A DNA stretch of 64,000 nucleotides, taken from positions 186,001 through 250,000 of the forward strand of contig NZ_RSED01000002.1 in NCBI RefSeq assembly GCF_003933735.1, written 5' to 3'. The DNA comes from Aquabacterium soli (lineage in GTDB: Bacteria > Pseudomonadota > Gammaproteobacteria > Burkholderiales > Burkholderiaceae_C). The position numbers and the translations under genes were made by a program. How positions within the stretch are numbered: position 1 is the first letter of the stretch; each line of letters begins with the position of its first letter. Positions 30,352 through 41,230 of this stretch are shown here, piece by piece. The notes below the pieces were generated by a model. It did not search any database, was not told the DNA's origin, and saw only the letters and a program-made list of their open reading frames with translations.

Positions 30352-32388
30352 TCAGTGCTGCCAGAACACGAACCAGGTCATGAGGGCGAACACCCCCAGG
30401 ATCATGACCAGTGCGTAGTGATAGAGGTAACCCGTCTGGAACAGGCGCACCAGCGAGGCGGTCAGGCCGACCAGCTTGGCCGAGCCGTTGACCAGCAGGC
30501 CGTCGATCAGCGTCTGGTCACCGACCTTCCACAGGCCGCGGCCCAGCAGGCGCGCACCACGGGCGATGACGTTCTCGTTGAACCAGTCCAGGTAGTACTT
30601 GTTCTCGCCGATCACGATCAGCGGACGCAGGACACGGGCGAAGAACGCCGGGATCTGCGGGTACAGCATGTAGAACACGAAGGCCGTGACCACACCGGCC
30701 AGCGCCAGCCAGAACGGCAGCGTCGTCAGGCCATGGATGGCCATGGCGGTGGCGCCGTGGAACTCGTGCGCCAGCTCTTCCATGGCCGGGTGCAGCTCAT
30801 GGTTCACGAAGATCGCGTCCTTGAAGAAGTCACCGTACAGCATGGGCTGGATGGCCAGGAAGCCGATCACCACCGACGGGATCGCCAGCAGCAGCAGCGG
30901 CGCCGTCACCACCCAGGGCGATTCGTGCGGCGTGTGCGCGTGGTCGTCATGGCCATGGCCATGACCGTGATCACCGTGCTCGTCGTGCGCATCATGGTGA
31001 TCATGCTCGCCCGGGAAGGGCTTGTGGTGGAAGTGCTCCTTGCCGTGGAAGACCAGGAAGTACATCCGGAAGCTGTAGAAGGCCGTGATGAACACACCCG
31101 CCAGCACCGCGAAGTTGGCGAACCCGGCCGCCGGCAGCGTGCTCACGTGCACGGCCTCGATGATCGAGTCCTTGGAGTAGAAGCCCGCGAAGAACGGCGT
31201 GCCGATCAGGGCCAGCGAGCCCAGCAGCGACGTGATCCACGTGATCTTCATGTACTTCCACAGGCCACCCATGTTGCGGATGTCCTGGTCGTGGTGCATG
31301 CCGATGATGACCGAGCCCGCGCCGAGGAACAGCAGTGCCTTGAAGAAGGCATGCGTCATCAGGTGGAACACAGCCACGTTGTAGGCCGACACGCCCAGGG
31401 CGACCGTCATGTAACCCAGCTGCGACAGCGTGGAGTAAGCCACCACGCGCTTGATGTCGTTCTGGATGATGCCCAGAAAGCCCATGAACAGCGCCGTGAT
31501 CGAACCGATCACCAGGATGAAGTTCAGCGCGGCGTCGGACAGCTCGAACAGCGGCGACATGCGCGTGACCATGAAGATGCCGGCCGTCACCATGGTGGCG
31601 GCGTGGATCAGCGCGGAGATGGGCGTGGGGCCTTCCATCGAATCGGGCAGCCACACGTGCAGCGGGAACTGCGCCGACTTGCCCATCGCGCCGATGAACA
31701 GGCACACGCAGATCACAGTGATCAGCTGCCAGTCGGTGGCCGGCAGGGTCTGGCCGGTCAGCGAGCCCGCCTTGGCGAACAGCTCGGTGTAGTTGAGCGT
31801 GCCGGTGTAGGCCAGCAGCAGGCCGATGCCCAGGATGAAGCCGAAGTCACCCACGCGGTTGACCAGGAAGGCCTTCATGTTGGCGAAGGTGGCCGTGGAC
31901 TTCTTGAACCAGAAGCCGATCAGCAGGTAGGACACCAAGCCCACCGCTTCCCAGCCGAAGAACAGCTGCAGCAGGTTGTTGCTCATCACGAGCATCAACA
32001 TCGAGAAGGTGAACAGCGAGATGTAGCTGAAGAAGCGCTGGTAGCCGTCGTCTTCTTCCATGTAGCCGATGGTGTAGATGTGCACCATCAGCGACACGAA
32101 GGTCACCACGCACATCATCATCGCCGTCAGGCCGTCGACCATGAAGCCGATTTCCATCTTCAGCGTGCCCAGCGTCATCCATTCGTAGACGGTGGCGTTG
32201 AAGCGGGCCCCGCCCACCACGTCCTTGAGCACCATCACGGAGATGATGAAGGACACCAGCACCCCCAGGATGGTGATGACATGCGCGCCGCGGCGGCCGA
32301 TCACCTTGCCGAACAGGCCTGCGGCAATGGCACCGACCAGCGGCGCCAGGGGCACCGCCAGCAGCGAGTTGAGAGAAAGTTCTGACAT
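30352..32388 (-). CDS. nuoL: NADH-quinone oxidoreductase subunit L
   Basis: A 678-residue distal antiporter-like subunit with the long lateral helix near its C-terminus. Conserved features are FFGWEAVGLVSYLLIGFW, PLHVWLPDSMEGPTPISALIHAATMV and AYSTLSQLGYM. Between helices near residues 440-480 there is a histidine-rich loop with alternating His, Asp and Gly, longer than in the E. coli protein. The subunit pumps protons at the end of the membrane arm. Twenty-seven bases behind nuoK. Confidence 0.96.
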   Translation of the reverse strand: MSELSLNSLLAVPLAPLVGAIAAGLFGKVIGRRGAHVITILGVLVSFIISVMVLKDVVGGARFNATVYEWMTLGTLKMEIGFMVDGLTAMMMCVVTFVSLMVHIYTIGYMEEDDGYQRFFSYISLFTFSMLMLVMSNNLLQLFFGWEAVGLVSYLLIGFWFKKSTATFANMKAFLVNRVGDFGFILGIGLLLAYTGTLNYTELFAKAGSLTGQTLPATDWQLITVICVCLFIGAMGKSAQFPLHVWLPDSMEGPTPISALIHAATMVTAGIFMVTRMSPLFELSDAALNFILVIGSITALFMGFLGIIQNDIKRVVAYSTLSQLGYMTVALGVSAYNVAVFHLMTHAFFKALLFLGAGSVIIGMHHDQDIRNMGGLWKYMKITWITSLLGSLALIGTPFFAGFYSKDSIIEAVHVSTLPAAGFANFAVLAGVFITAFYSFRMYFLVFHGKEHFHHKPFPGEHDHHDAHDEHGDHGHGHGHDDHAHTPHESPWVVTAPLLLLAIPSVVIGFLAIQPMLYGDFFKDAIFVNHELHPAMEELAHEFHGATAMAIHGLTTLPFWLALAGVVTAFVFYMLYPQIPAFFARVLRPLIVIGENKYYLDWFNENVIARGARLLGRGLWKVGDQTLIDGLLVNGSAKLVGLTASLVRLFQTGYLYHYALVMILGVFALMTWFVFWQH

Positions 32389-32415
32389 TGTTGTGTCTCT
32401 CCTAGCGTCGGCCGG

Positions 32416-32727
32416 TCAGCCCTTGAGCGTGTCGAGTTCGTCCACATTGATCGACGAGCGATTGCGGAACAGCACGACCAGGATGGCCAGACCGATGGCC
32501 GACTCAGCGGCCGCGACGGTCAGGATGAAGAAAACGAAGACCTGTCCGGCCATGTCGCCCAGGTAGTGCGAGAAGGCCACGAAGTTCAGGTTGACGGCCA
32601 GCAGCATCAGCTCGATGGCCATCAGCAGCACGATCAGGTTCTTGCGGTTCAGGAAGATCCCGATCACCGACAGAGAGAACAGGATCGCGCCGAGCGACAG
32701 GTAGTGTCCGAGGGTGATGCCGGTCAT
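32416..32727 (-). CDS. nuoK: NADH-quinone oxidoreductase subunit K
   Basis: A 103-residue three-helix subunit. The conserved glutamates of the proton path are in [19 protein letters not shown] and [13 protein letters not shown]. Its start overlaps the nuoJ stop (ATGA), so translation is coupled. Length is typical. Confidence 0.97.
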   Translation of the reverse strand: MTGITLGHYLSLGAILFSLSVIGIFLNRKNLIVLLMAIELMLLAVNLNFVAFSHYLGDMAGQVFVFFILTVAAAESAIGLAILVVLFRNRSSINVDELDTLKG

Positions 32728-33383
32728 GCCTGGCCTCCTTGGGTAGGTGCCGAAGCAGCGGCATCGGCGGGCGGCGCGGAGGGCTGCTCGATGACCGGCG
32801 CCATCTTGACGATGCGCAGGCGGTCGGCCTTCTTGACGCGGACCTGTTCGGCCGGGTTCTGGCCCTTGGCGTCCTTGCGGGCGCGGAGCGTGAGGGCGAT
32901 GGCGGCGATGATGGCCACCAGCAGGATCACGGCCGCCACCTGCACAGGGAACAGGTAGTTGGTGTACAGGTCGATGCCCAGGGCCTTGGTGTTGGCCACC
33001 TTGGCCACTTCAGGCGCGAAGGGGGCGGCTTGCTTGACGTCGAAGCCACGCACCAGCACGAAGGCCATCTCGACGGCGATGATCGCGCCGATGATGCCCG
33101 CCACCGGGAAGTGCTTCCAGAAATTGCGCCGCAGCGAGTCGATGTTGATGTCCAGCATCATCACCACGAACAGGAACAGCACCATCACCGCGCCCACGTA
33201 GACCAGCACCAGGGCGATGGCCAGGAACTCGGCTTGCAGCAGCATCCAAACGCACGAGGCGTTGAAGAAGGCCAGCACCAGGTGCAGCGCCGCGCTGACG
33301 GGGCTCTTGGCGGTGATGACGCGGAAGGCCGCATACACCAGCACCAGCGAGAAGATGTAGAAAAGCAGGGTCGTTGTTTGCAT
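32724..33383 (-). CDS. nuoJ: NADH-quinone oxidoreductase subunit J
   Basis: A 219-residue subunit with five transmembrane helices ([19 protein letters not shown] is the conserved helix III with its pi-bulge region). The C-terminal 40 residues are polar and end in an Ala/Pro-rich stretch, a common variable tail. Four-base overlap with nuoK; ten bases behind nuoI. Confidence 0.95.
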   Translation of the reverse strand: MQTTTLLFYIFSLVLVYAAFRVITAKSPVSAALHLVLAFFNASCVWMLLQAEFLAIALVLVYVGAVMVLFLFVVMMLDINIDSLRRNFWKHFPVAGIIGAIIAVEMAFVLVRGFDVKQAAPFAPEVAKVANTKALGIDLYTNYLFPVQVAAVILLVAIIAAIALTLRARKDAKGQNPAEQVRVKKADRLRIVKMAPVIEQPSAPPADAAASAPTQGGQA

Positions 33384-33393
33384 GGGTCTCGGA

Positions 33394-33891
33394 TCAGCGG
33401 TATTTCGCGTCCGCCTCCTTGGTGGCAGCGATGTCCTTCTCGTAGCGGTCGCCCACGGCCAGGAGCATGTCCTTGGTGAAGTACAGGTCGCCGCGCTTTT
33501 CGCCGTGGTATTCGAAGATGTGCGTCTCGACGATCGAATCCACCGGGCAGCTTTCTTCGCAGAAGCCGCAGAAGATGCACTTGGTCAGGTCGATGTCGTA
33601 GCGCGTGGTGCGGCGGGTGCCGTCGTCACGCACGTCGGATTCGATCGTGATGGCCATGGCCGGGCAGACGGCTTCGCACAGCTTGCAGGCGATGCAGCGC
33701 TCTTCGCCGTTGTCATAACGGCGCAGGGCGTGCAGGCCGCGGAAGCGAGGCGACAGCGGTGTCTTTTCTTCCGGGAACTGGATGGTGATGTTCTTGGACA
33801 GGAAGTGCTTGCCCGTCACGCCGAATCCCTTGAGGAAGTCGACCAGCAGGAAGCTTGAGAAAAAATCCTTGAAGGACGCCAATGTAGACAT
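33394..33891 (-). CDS. nuoI: NADH-quinone oxidoreductase subunit I
   Basis: A 165-residue peripheral subunit with two ferredoxin-type [4Fe-4S] motifs: Cys66, 69, 72, 76 ([12 protein letters not shown]) and Cys105, 108, 111, 115 ([12 protein letters not shown]), which carry clusters N6a and N6b toward N2. The ATG at 33891 is the family start; the frame stays open to 33960 inside nuoH. Fourteen bases behind nuoH. Confidence 0.97.
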   Translation of the reverse strand: MSTLASFKDFFSSFLLVDFLKGFGVTGKHFLSKNITIQFPEEKTPLSPRFRGLHALRRYDNGEERCIACKLCEAVCPAMAITIESDVRDDGTRRTTRYDIDLTKCIFCGFCEESCPVDSIVETHIFEYHGEKRGDLYFTKDMLLAVGDRYEKDIAATKEADAKYR

Positions 33892-33905
33892 GGTGTGTCC
33901 CTTCC

Positions 33906-35003
33906 TTATTTCCAGATGTTCCAGGGCGACTGGATCCACAGGCCCACGACCACCAGCCACACCAGGGTGACAGGGATGAAGATCTTCCAGCCCAGACGCA
34001 TGATCTGGTCATAACGGAAGCGCGGGAACGAGGCACGCACCCACAGGAACAGGGTCACGACCACAAACGTCTTGCCGAACAGCCAGACCCAGTTCCAGAA
34101 CCAGATCGAGCTTTCGATCCAGCCCGGCGTGTCCATGCCGAAGGCGCTGAAGGACACCGGCGCGGCCCAGCCGCCCAGGAACATCAGCACGGCCAGGGCC
34201 GACACCAGGATCATGTTGGCGTACTCGGCCAGGAAGAACATGGCGAAGGCCATGCCCGAATACTCGACCATGTGGCCGGCCACGATTTCCGATTCGCCTT
34301 CGACCACGTCGAAGGGGTGGCGGTTGGTTTCGGCCAGGCCCGAGATGAAGTACACCACGGCGATCGGCAGCAGCGGCAGCCAGTTCCACGACAGGATGTT
34401 CACGCCCATGCTGGCGAACATGCCGGTGTTCTGGCTGACCACGATGTCGGTCATGTTGAGCGAGCCGACCGTCATCAGCACCACCACGAAGCAAAAGCCC
34501 ATGGCGATTTCGTAGGACACCATCTGGGCCGAGGCGCGCAGCGCACCCAGGAAGGCGTACTTCGAGTTCGAGGCCCAGCCGGCGATGATCACGCCATAGA
34601 CCTCGAGCGAGGTGATGGCCATCAGGAACAGCAGGCCGGCGTTGACGTTGGCCAGCGCGGCATCCGGGCCCATGGGGATGACGGCCCAGGCGGCCAGGGC
34701 CGGCATGATCGTCATGATCGGGCCCAGGAAGAACAGGCCCTTGTGCGCTGCCGTGGGCACGATGATCTCCTTGAAGATCAGCTTGACCGCGTCGGCGATG
34801 GGCTGCAGCAGGCCGGCGGGGCCGGTGCGGTTGGGGCCTGGACGGATCTGCGACCAGCCGATGGCCTTGCGCTCCCACAGGGTCAGGTAGGCCACGCAGC
34901 CCAGCAAGGGCAGCAGCAGCGCCACGATCTTGATCAGCGCCCAGACCAGGGGCCAGGCAGCGCCCAGGTTGGCGGCGCCAGCGTTGTAGAGGGTGTCAAT
35001 CAT
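33906..35003 (-). CDS. nuoH: NADH-quinone oxidoreductase subunit H
   Basis: A 365-residue membrane subunit at the junction of the two arms, forming much of the quinone pocket. Family signatures are [31 protein letters not shown] and [22 protein letters not shown], here quoted as [25 protein letters not shown] and EGESEIV. Nineteen bases behind nuoG. Confidence 0.97.
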   Translation of the reverse strand: MIDTLYNAGAANLGAAWPLVWALIKIVALLLPLLGCVAYLTLWERKAIGWSQIRPGPNRTGPAGLLQPIADAVKLIFKEIIVPTAAHKGLFFLGPIMTIMPALAAWAVIPMGPDAALANVNAGLLFLMAITSLEVYGVIIAGWASNSKYAFLGALRASAQMVSYEIAMGFCFVVVLMTVGSLNMTDIVVSQNTGMFASMGVNILSWNWLPLLPIAVVYFISGLAETNRHPFDVVEGESEIVAGHMVEYSGMAFAMFFLAEYANMILVSALAVLMFLGGWAAPVSFSAFGMDTPGWIESSIWFWNWVWLFGKTFVVVTLFLWVRASFPRFRYDQIMRLGWKIFIPVTLVWLVVVGLWIQSPWNIWK

Positions 35004-35022
35004 GGTGTTCTATCCCCCTGCT

Positions 35023-37347
35023 TCAGGCTTTTTCGACACGCACGGTGCCGAAGGCGGCGCCCAGCGAGGCGGTCAGCGGATGGCCGGTCGGCACGCGCAC
35101 CACGTTGGCGGGCAGGCTGGCGTCGAGCACGGCGTTCAGCACGGCAGAGCCGCCATCCTGCGAGACCTTGACCTGCGCGCCTTGCGCACCTTCGGCCAGG
35201 CCCAGCTCGGCCCACAGGGCCTGCGGCAGGCTGGCCACCGGGGCGGCTGCGTCGGCCGTGGCCTGCAGCGCGGGCGAGCGGCGCACCAACGCGTCGGCAC
35301 TGTAGATGGGCACTTCGGCGATGCGCTCCAGGCCGCCCGTCGAGGCGTTGACCGTGGCGGCGGCCGAGGTCTGGTTGGACAGGCGGGACGGGATGGTCGA
35401 CAGATCGCCCAGGGCCTGGCCCTTGACCTGCTCGGAGGTGTCGGCGTTGAAGCCCGGCAGATCCAGCATCGTGCCCAGCACGCGCAGCACCTTCCAGGCC
35501 GGGCGTGCATCGCCCAGGGGCTTGGTCACGCCATGGAAGCTCTGCACGCGGCCTTCGGCATTGACGAAGGTGCCCGAGGTTTCGGTGAACGGGGCGATGG
35601 GCAGGATCACATCGGCCAGGTCGGTGGCCGAGTTCTTGAAGGGCGACAGCGACACGACCATCTGCGCGCCATGGATGGCGGCGCGGGCGGCGGTCGGGTT
35701 GGCGGTGTCGAACGCGGGCTCGACGCCCAGCAGCAGCACGGCCTTCAGGGCCTGGCCGTTGAGCATCTCGCCGGCGTTCAGGCCGCCCTGGCCTGGCTGT
35801 GCGCCCACCAGTTGCGCGCCCACGGTGTTGGCCGATTCACCCAGGAAGCCCAGGGTGGCCCCGGTCTGTTCGGCGATCCACTGTGCCAGGGCCTGCAGGC
35901 CCGAGGCGTTGGGGTGCTGCGCGGCGGCATTGCCCAGCAGCACGGCCTTGTGCGTGCCGTCGATCAGCGATTGCGCGATGGCCTGTGCAGCCTGCGTGGC
36001 ATTGCCTTGGGCCGGAGCGGCGACGCCCTTGGCCTCGCCCACCGCCACGGCCACGTCGGCCAGGGCCTGGGCCCATGCACTCGGTGCCACGGTGACGCGT
36101 TGCGCCAGCGGGATCAGCCAGTCGTCGGTGGTGGCGCCGATGGCGCTGATGGCAGCACCCTTGCGGGCCGCCTGGCGCAGGCGCGAGGCGAACAGGGGGT
36201 GGTCCTTGCGCAGGAAGGAGCCGACCACCAGGGCCGCGTCCAGCGTGGACAGGGCTGCGATGGGCAGGCCCAGCCAGCGGGCGCCCTGCCCTGCCGTGAA
36301 TTCGGCGTTGCGCAGGCGGGTGTCGACGTTCTCGCTGCCCAGGCCACGCACCAGCTGGCCCAGCAGGTACAGCTCTTCAACCGTGCTGTGCTCGGTGGCC
36401 AGTGCGCCGATGGCGGCGGCGCCATGGTCGTTCTTGACACCCTTCAGGCCGTTGGCCACGTACTCGAGCGCGGTGGTCCAGTCGACCTCGCGCCACTGGC
36501 CGCCCTGCTTGAGCATGGGCTTGGTCAGGCGGTCTTCGCTGTTGACGGCCTCGTAGCTGAAACGGTCGCGGTCGGCGATCCAGCATTCGTTGACGTCTTC
36601 GTTCTCCAGCGGCAGCACGCGCAGCACCTTGCCGTTCTTGACCTGGACGACCAGGTTGGCGCCGGTGCTGTCGTGCGGGCTGACGCTCTTGCGGCGCGAC
36701 AGCTCCCAGGTGCGGGCCTGGTAGCGGAAGGGCTTGCTGGTCAGCGCGCCGACGGGGCAGATGTCGATCATGTTGCCCGACAGCTCGGAATCGACCGTGT
36801 TGCCCACGAAGGTGGTGATCTCGGAGTGCTCGCCACGGTGGATCATGCCGAGCTCCATCACGCCGGCGATCTCCTGGCCGAAGCGCACGCAGCGGGTGCA
36901 CTGGATGCAGCGGCTCATCTCTTCCATCGAGATCAGCGGGCCCACGTCCTTGCGGAACACCACGCGCTTTTCTTCCTTGTAGCGCGAGGACGAATCGCCA
37001 TAACCCACGGCCAGATCCTGCAGCTGGCACTCACCGCCCTGGTCGCAGATCGGGCAATCCAGCGGGTGGTTGATCAGCAGGAACTCCATCACGCCCTGCT
37101 GGGCCTTGATGGCTTTGTCGCTCTTGGTGCGCACGATCATGCCTTGCGTCACAGGCGTGGCGCAGGCAGGCATGGGCTTGGGCGCCTTCTCGATGTCCAC
37201 CAGGCACATGCGGCAGTTGGCGGCGATCGAGAGCTTCTTGTGATAGCAGAAGTGCGGGATGTAGGTGCCGGCCTGTTCGGCGGCATGCATCACCATGCTG
37301 CCTTCACGGCACTGGACCTTCTGTCCGTCGAGTTCGATTTCAACCAT
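35023..37347 (-). CDS. nuoG: NADH-quinone oxidoreductase subunit G
   Basis: A 774-residue peripheral subunit. The N-terminal [2Fe-2S] site uses Cys34, 45, 48 and 62; then come HPLDCPICDQGGEC (His/Cys-ligated [4Fe-4S]) and CIQCTRCVRFGQEI (second [4Fe-4S]). The rest is a molybdopterin-oxidoreductase-like domain without cofactor. The extra Cys set for cluster N7 known from E. coli is not evident. The start is preceded by a 90-bp palindromic spacer that separates it from nuoF, the widest gap in the operon. Confidence 0.97.
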   Translation of the reverse strand: MVEIELDGQKVQCREGSMVMHAAEQAGTYIPHFCYHKKLSIAANCRMCLVDIEKAPKPMPACATPVTQGMIVRTKSDKAIKAQQGVMEFLLINHPLDCPICDQGGECQLQDLAVGYGDSSSRYKEEKRVVFRKDVGPLISMEEMSRCIQCTRCVRFGQEIAGVMELGMIHRGEHSEITTFVGNTVDSELSGNMIDICPVGALTSKPFRYQARTWELSRRKSVSPHDSTGANLVVQVKNGKVLRVLPLENEDVNECWIADRDRFSYEAVNSEDRLTKPMLKQGGQWREVDWTTALEYVANGLKGVKNDHGAAAIGALATEHSTVEELYLLGQLVRGLGSENVDTRLRNAEFTAGQGARWLGLPIAALSTLDAALVVGSFLRKDHPLFASRLRQAARKGAAISAIGATTDDWLIPLAQRVTVAPSAWAQALADVAVAVGEAKGVAAPAQGNATQAAQAIAQSLIDGTHKAVLLGNAAAQHPNASGLQALAQWIAEQTGATLGFLGESANTVGAQLVGAQPGQGGLNAGEMLNGQALKAVLLLGVEPAFDTANPTAARAAIHGAQMVVSLSPFKNSATDLADVILPIAPFTETSGTFVNAEGRVQSFHGVTKPLGDARPAWKVLRVLGTMLDLPGFNADTSEQVKGQALGDLSTIPSRLSNQTSAAATVNASTGGLERIAEVPIYSADALVRRSPALQATADAAAPVASLPQALWAELGLAEGAQGAQVKVSQDGGSAVLNAVLDASLPANVVRVPTGHPLTASLGAAFGTVRVEKA

Positions 37348-37366
37348 AGCTTTTACTCACCAGTAC

Positions 37367-37397
37367 GGGCTTGCGCCGGGCCGCCCCAAGCAAGCCC
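37367..37397. repeat. Palindrome in the nuoF-nuoG spacer
   Basis: Perfect 8-bp arms GGGCTTGC and GCAAGCCC flank a 15-base G+C loop, followed at 37408-37435 by a G-rich stretch (CTCGGGGGGCAGCG and GGAGCGTGGGGGC). The unit fills the 90 bp between nuoF and nuoG, where all other nuo gaps are 54 bp or less. It resembles the intergenic G+C palindromes common in Burkholderiales genomes (from memory). It could stabilise or process the polycistronic mRNA. Confidence 0.5.
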
Positions 37398-37437
37398 AGC
37401 CCACTCGGGGGGCAGCGACAAAGGAGCGTGGGGGCAC

Positions 37438-38781
37438 TTAGACATAGGTCGGGACCGTGCAGGTCTTGTGTTCGATGTGGTGCAGGAATTCATCGCGGTA
37501 GTGCTTGATGAATGCGCGCACCGGCATGGCGGCGGCATCGCCCAGGGCGCAGATGGTGCGCCCCTGGATGTTGTCGGCGACGGAGTTCAGCAGGTCGATG
37601 TCCTCGACGCGGCCGTGGCCCGTCTCGATGCGGTCGACCATGCGCCACAGCCAGCCCGTGCCTTCGCGGCAGGGCGTGCACTGGCCACAGCTTTCGTGCA
37701 TGTAGAAGTACGACAGGCGCTGCAGGCTCTTGACCATGCAGCGGGTCTCGTCCATCACGATCAGCGCGCCCGAACCCAGCATGGAGCCGGCCTTGGCGAT
37801 GGAGTCATAGTCCATCGTGCAGTCCATCATGATGTGGGCAGGCAGCACGGGCGACGACGATCCACCGGGGATCACGGCCTTGAGCTTCTTGCCGCCACGC
37901 ACGCCACCGCACAGCTCGAGCAGCGTCGAGAACGGCGTGCCCATCGGGATCTCGTAGTTGCCGGGGCGCTCGACGTCACCACTGACCGAGTACAGCTTGG
38001 TACCGCCGTTGTTGGGCTTGCCCACATCGAGGAAGGCCTGGCCGCCGTTGCGGATGATCCAGGGCACCGCGGCAAACGTTTCGGTGTTGTTGATGGTGGT
38101 GGGCTTGCCGTACAGGCCGAAGCTGGCCGGGAACGGCGGCTTGAAGCGGGGCTGGCCCTTCTTGCCTTCGAGCGATTCGAGCAGCGCGGTTTCTTCACCG
38201 CAGATGTAGGCGCCGAAACCATGGTGCCCATGCAGCTGGAAGCTGAAGTTGCTGCCCATGATGTTGTTGCCCAGGAAGCCTGCGGCACGGGCCTCTTCCA
38301 GGGCGGCCTCGAAGCGCTTGTACACCTCGAAGATCTCGCCGTGGATGTAGTTGTAGCCCACGCTGATGCCCATCGCGTACGCGGCAATGGCCATGCCCTC
38401 GATCACGATGTGCGGGTTGTACATCAGGATCTCGCGGTCCTTGCACGTGCCCGGCTCGCCTTCGTCGGAGTTGCAGACCAGGTACTTCTGGCCCGGGAAG
38501 GCGCGGGGCATGAAGCTCCACTTCAGGCCGGTGGGGAAACCGGCGCCGCCACGGCCACGCAGGGCCGAGAGCTTCACGTCGGCGATCACCTGCTCGGGCG
38601 TCATGCCCTCGCCGCCGTCCAGGCCCAGGATCTTGCGCAAGGCCTGGTAGCCGCCGCGCGCCTGGTAATCCTGCAGGCCCCAGTTGCTGCCGTTCAGGTC
38701 GGCATAGATCTGGGGGCTGATGTGGCGACCGTGGAACACGGTTTCCTGGCCGGTCGACTGGAATTTGGAAAGGTCAAGCAT
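37438..38781 (-). CDS. nuoF: NADH-quinone oxidoreductase subunit F
   Basis: A 447-residue subunit binding FMN, NADH and cluster N3. Visible motifs are the Gly-rich [13 protein letters not shown] (NADH), [16 protein letters not shown] (FMN) and [10 protein letters not shown] plus a later Cys in [11 protein letters not shown] for the [4Fe-4S] cluster. Starts NADH oxidation in complex I. Twenty-four bases behind nuoE. Confidence 0.97.
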   Translation of the reverse strand: MLDLSKFQSTGQETVFHGRHISPQIYADLNGSNWGLQDYQARGGYQALRKILGLDGGEGMTPEQVIADVKLSALRGRGGAGFPTGLKWSFMPRAFPGQKYLVCNSDEGEPGTCKDREILMYNPHIVIEGMAIAAYAMGISVGYNYIHGEIFEVYKRFEAALEEARAAGFLGNNIMGSNFSFQLHGHHGFGAYICGEETALLESLEGKKGQPRFKPPFPASFGLYGKPTTINNTETFAAVPWIIRNGGQAFLDVGKPNNGGTKLYSVSGDVERPGNYEIPMGTPFSTLLELCGGVRGGKKLKAVIPGGSSSPVLPAHIMMDCTMDYDSIAKAGSMLGSGALIVMDETRCMVKSLQRLSYFYMHESCGQCTPCREGTGWLWRMVDRIETGHGRVEDIDLLNSVADNIQGRTICALGDAAAMPVRAFIKHYRDEFLHHIEHKTCTVPTYV

Positions 38782-38805
38782 GTCGGTGTGTCCTTGGCCT
38801 GGCGT

Positions 38806-39291
38806 TCAACGGGCCTGCGACTTGAGCGTGTCGACCAGATCGTCGATCCGCTCCTCGCTCATGAAGCTCACCATCTGCAGGTCGTTGACCAGCATCACGG
38901 GGGCGTCGGCGCAGGCGCCCATGCACTCGCCGTGCTGCACGGTGAACAGGCCATCGGCCGTGGTGCCGCCAGCCTCGATGCCCAGCTTGTGGCACAGGTG
39001 CTCCAGCGCCTTGGCGCCGTCACGCAGCTGGCACGGCAGGTTGGTGCAGACGTTGACCTTGAAGCGGCCCACAGGCTGCTGGTTGTACATGTTGTAGAAG
39101 GTCGTCACCTCGTGCACGGCGATGGCGGGCATGCCGATGTGCTCGGCAATCTCCTGCTCGCTTTCGGGTGACACCCAGCCGCGCTCTTCCTGGATGATCG
39201 TCAGGCACGCCATGACGGCGGACTGGCGCTGGTCGGCCGGGTACTTGGCGATTTCGCGGTCGAAACGCGCTTTGGTTTGTTCGCTCAACAT
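38806..39291 (-). CDS. nuoE: NADH-quinone oxidoreductase subunit E
   Basis: A 161-residue thioredoxin-fold subunit with the [2Fe-2S] ligands Cys82, Cys87, Cys123 and Cys127 (CTNLPC and GECMGAC). It holds cluster N1a next to NuoF. Length typical. Thirty-six bases behind nuoD. Confidence 0.97.
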   Translation of the reverse strand: MLSEQTKARFDREIAKYPADQRQSAVMACLTIIQEERGWVSPESEQEIAEHIGMPAIAVHEVTTFYNMYNQQPVGRFKVNVCTNLPCQLRDGAKALEHLCHKLGIEAGGTTADGLFTVQHGECMGACADAPVMLVNDLQMVSFMSEERIDDLVDTLKSQAR

Positions 39292-39327
39292 AGGGGAGTC
39301 TGTCTCGCTGGTTGATGCCAGGGTTGA

Positions 39328-40581
39328 CTATCGATCGATCTCTCCGAACACGATGTCCATCGTGCCGATGATGGCCACGGCGTCTGCCAGCATGTGGCCG
39401 CGCGACATTTCGTCGAGGGCGGCCAGATGCGCGAAACCGGGGGCGCGGATCTTGAGGCGATAGGGCTTGTTGGCCCCGTCGCTGACGAGATAGATGCCGA
39501 ACTCGCCCTTGGGGTGTTCGACGGCGGCGTAGGCTTCGCCCTCAGGCACGTGGAAGCCTTCGGTGAACAGCTTGAAGTGGTGGATCAGCTGCTCCATCGA
39601 GGACTTCATCTCGACGCGCGAAGGCGGTGCCACCTTGTGGTTGTCGGTGATGACCGGGCCCGGGTTGGCCTTGAGCCAGTCCACGCACTGCTTGATGATG
39701 CGGTTGGACTGGCGCAGCTCTTCGACGCGCACCAGGTAACGGTCGTAGCAGTCGCCGTTCTTGCCGATGGGGATGTCGAAATCCAGGCGGTCGTAGACCT
39801 CGTAGGGCTGCGTCTTGCGCAGGTCCCAGGCGATGCCGGAGCCGCGCAGCATGGCGCCCGTCAGGCCCATGTTCATGGCGCGCTCGGGGGTCATCACGCC
39901 GATGCCGACGGTGCGCTGCTTCCAGATGCGGTTGTCGGTCAGCAGGGTCTCGTACTCATCGACCAGGCGCGGGAAGCGCTGGGTGAAGTCGTCGACGAAA
40001 TCCAGCAGCGTGCCCTGGCGGTTCTTGTTCAGGTCGTTGATGGCGCGCTGGTTCTTGATCTTGCTGACCTTGTACTGCGGCATCGTGTCCGGCAGGTCGC
40101 GGTAGACGCCGCCCGGACGGAAGTAGGCCGCGTGCATGCGCGCACCCGACACGGCCTCGTACAGGTCGAACAGGTCTTCGCGCTCGCGGAAGCAGTAGAT
40201 GAAGATGTTCATCGCACCGCAGTCCAGACCGTGCGCGCCCAGCCACATCAGGTGGTTCAGCACGCGGGTGATCTCGGAGAACATCACGCGGATGTACTGG
40301 GCCCGCAGCGGCACCTCGATGCCCATCAGCTTCTCGATGGCCAGGCAGTACGCGTGCTCGTTGGACATCATCGAGACGTAGTCCAGGCGGTCCATGTAGG
40401 GCAGCGACTGGATGAAGGTCTTGGATTCGGCCAGCTTCTCGGTGGCCCGATGCAGCAGGCCGATGTGCGGGTCGGCGCGCTGGATGACTTCGCCGTCCAG
40501 CTCGAGCACCAGGCGCAGCACGCCGTGTGCGGCCGGGTGTTGCGGACCGAAGTTCAGGGTGTAGTTCTTGATGTCAGCCAT
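39328..40581 (-). CDS. nuoD: NADH-quinone oxidoreductase subunit D
   Basis: A 417-residue subunit of the NiFe-hydrogenase large-subunit fold that lines the quinone site. Motifs include [22 protein letters not shown] (quoted as [13 protein letters not shown]), the quinone-site His and Tyr, and the C-terminal VFGEIDR. Separate from nuoC (not fused, unlike in E. coli), two bases behind it. Confidence 0.97.
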   Translation of the reverse strand: MADIKNYTLNFGPQHPAAHGVLRLVLELDGEVIQRADPHIGLLHRATEKLAESKTFIQSLPYMDRLDYVSMMSNEHAYCLAIEKLMGIEVPLRAQYIRVMFSEITRVLNHLMWLGAHGLDCGAMNIFIYCFREREDLFDLYEAVSGARMHAAYFRPGGVYRDLPDTMPQYKVSKIKNQRAINDLNKNRQGTLLDFVDDFTQRFPRLVDEYETLLTDNRIWKQRTVGIGVMTPERAMNMGLTGAMLRGSGIAWDLRKTQPYEVYDRLDFDIPIGKNGDCYDRYLVRVEELRQSNRIIKQCVDWLKANPGPVITDNHKVAPPSRVEMKSSMEQLIHHFKLFTEGFHVPEGEAYAAVEHPKGEFGIYLVSDGANKPYRLKIRAPGFAHLAALDEMSRGHMLADAVAIIGTMDIVFGEIDR

Positions 40582-40583
40582 GA

Positions 40584-41195
40584 TTACTTCAAGCCACCGT
40601 AGTTGTCTTCACGGATGATGCGCGGGGTGATCTCGCGCGGCTCGATCGAGACCGGCTGGTAGATCACGCGCTTTTGCTCGGCGTCGTAGCGCATCTCGAC
40701 GTGGCCCGAGACCGGGAAGTCCTTGCGGAAGGGGTGGCCGATGAAGCCGTAGTCGGTCAGGATGCGGCGCAGGTCTTCGTGGCCTTCGAACACGATGCCG
40801 TACAGGTCGAAGGCTTCGCGCTCGAACCAGTTGGCAGCGTTCCAGACGGGGTTGACGGAGGCCACGATGGGCAGCTCGTCGTCGGGGGCGAACACGCGCA
40901 CGCGCAGGCGCCAGTTCTTCTCGACCGACAGCAGGTGCAGCACGGCGGCGTAGCGCGGGCCGTCGATGAACTGCGATTCGGCGCCGTCTCGGTAGGCCGA
41001 ATAGTCCATGCCGCACAGGTCGATCAGGAGCTCGAAGCGCAGTTGGGCGTGGTCACGCAGCGTGGTGGCCACCTGCAGGTAATCGGCCGCCTTGACGGTC
41101 AGGGTCAGCTCGCCGCGCACCCGCTCAAGGCGGGCCACGGCGTCGCCGAGCACGCTGTGCAGCGCGGCTTCAAGGGTGTCGAGTTTCAGGCTCAT
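40584..41195 (-). CDS. nuoC: NADH-quinone oxidoreductase subunit C
   Basis: A 203-residue 30-kDa-subunit homologue. The signature [31 protein letters not shown], quoted as [10 protein letters not shown] and RRILTDYGF, and [11 protein letters not shown] are intact. Supports the nuoD-nuoB interface of the peripheral arm. Thirty-five bases behind nuoB. Confidence 0.97.
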   Translation of the reverse strand: MSLKLDTLEAALHSVLGDAVARLERVRGELTLTVKAADYLQVATTLRDHAQLRFELLIDLCGMDYSAYRDGAESQFIDGPRYAAVLHLLSVEKNWRLRVRVFAPDDELPIVASVNPVWNAANWFEREAFDLYGIVFEGHEDLRRILTDYGFIGHPFRKDFPVSGHVEMRYDAEQKRVIYQPVSIEPREITPRIIREDNYGGLK

Positions 41196-41230
41196 GGTGG
41201 GGACTTAGGGCTTGAACGGGCGTTGCGGGC

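Noticed and set aside
28720-32385. Very long plus-strand open frame opposite nuoL/nuoM
   Set aside because: Product is His/Gln/Asp/Arg-rich without motifs; it is the complement of two intact complex I genes in a G+C-rich genome. The same applies to 34993-39171 and 27120-28838 opposite other nuo genes and 43658-46153 opposite pnp.
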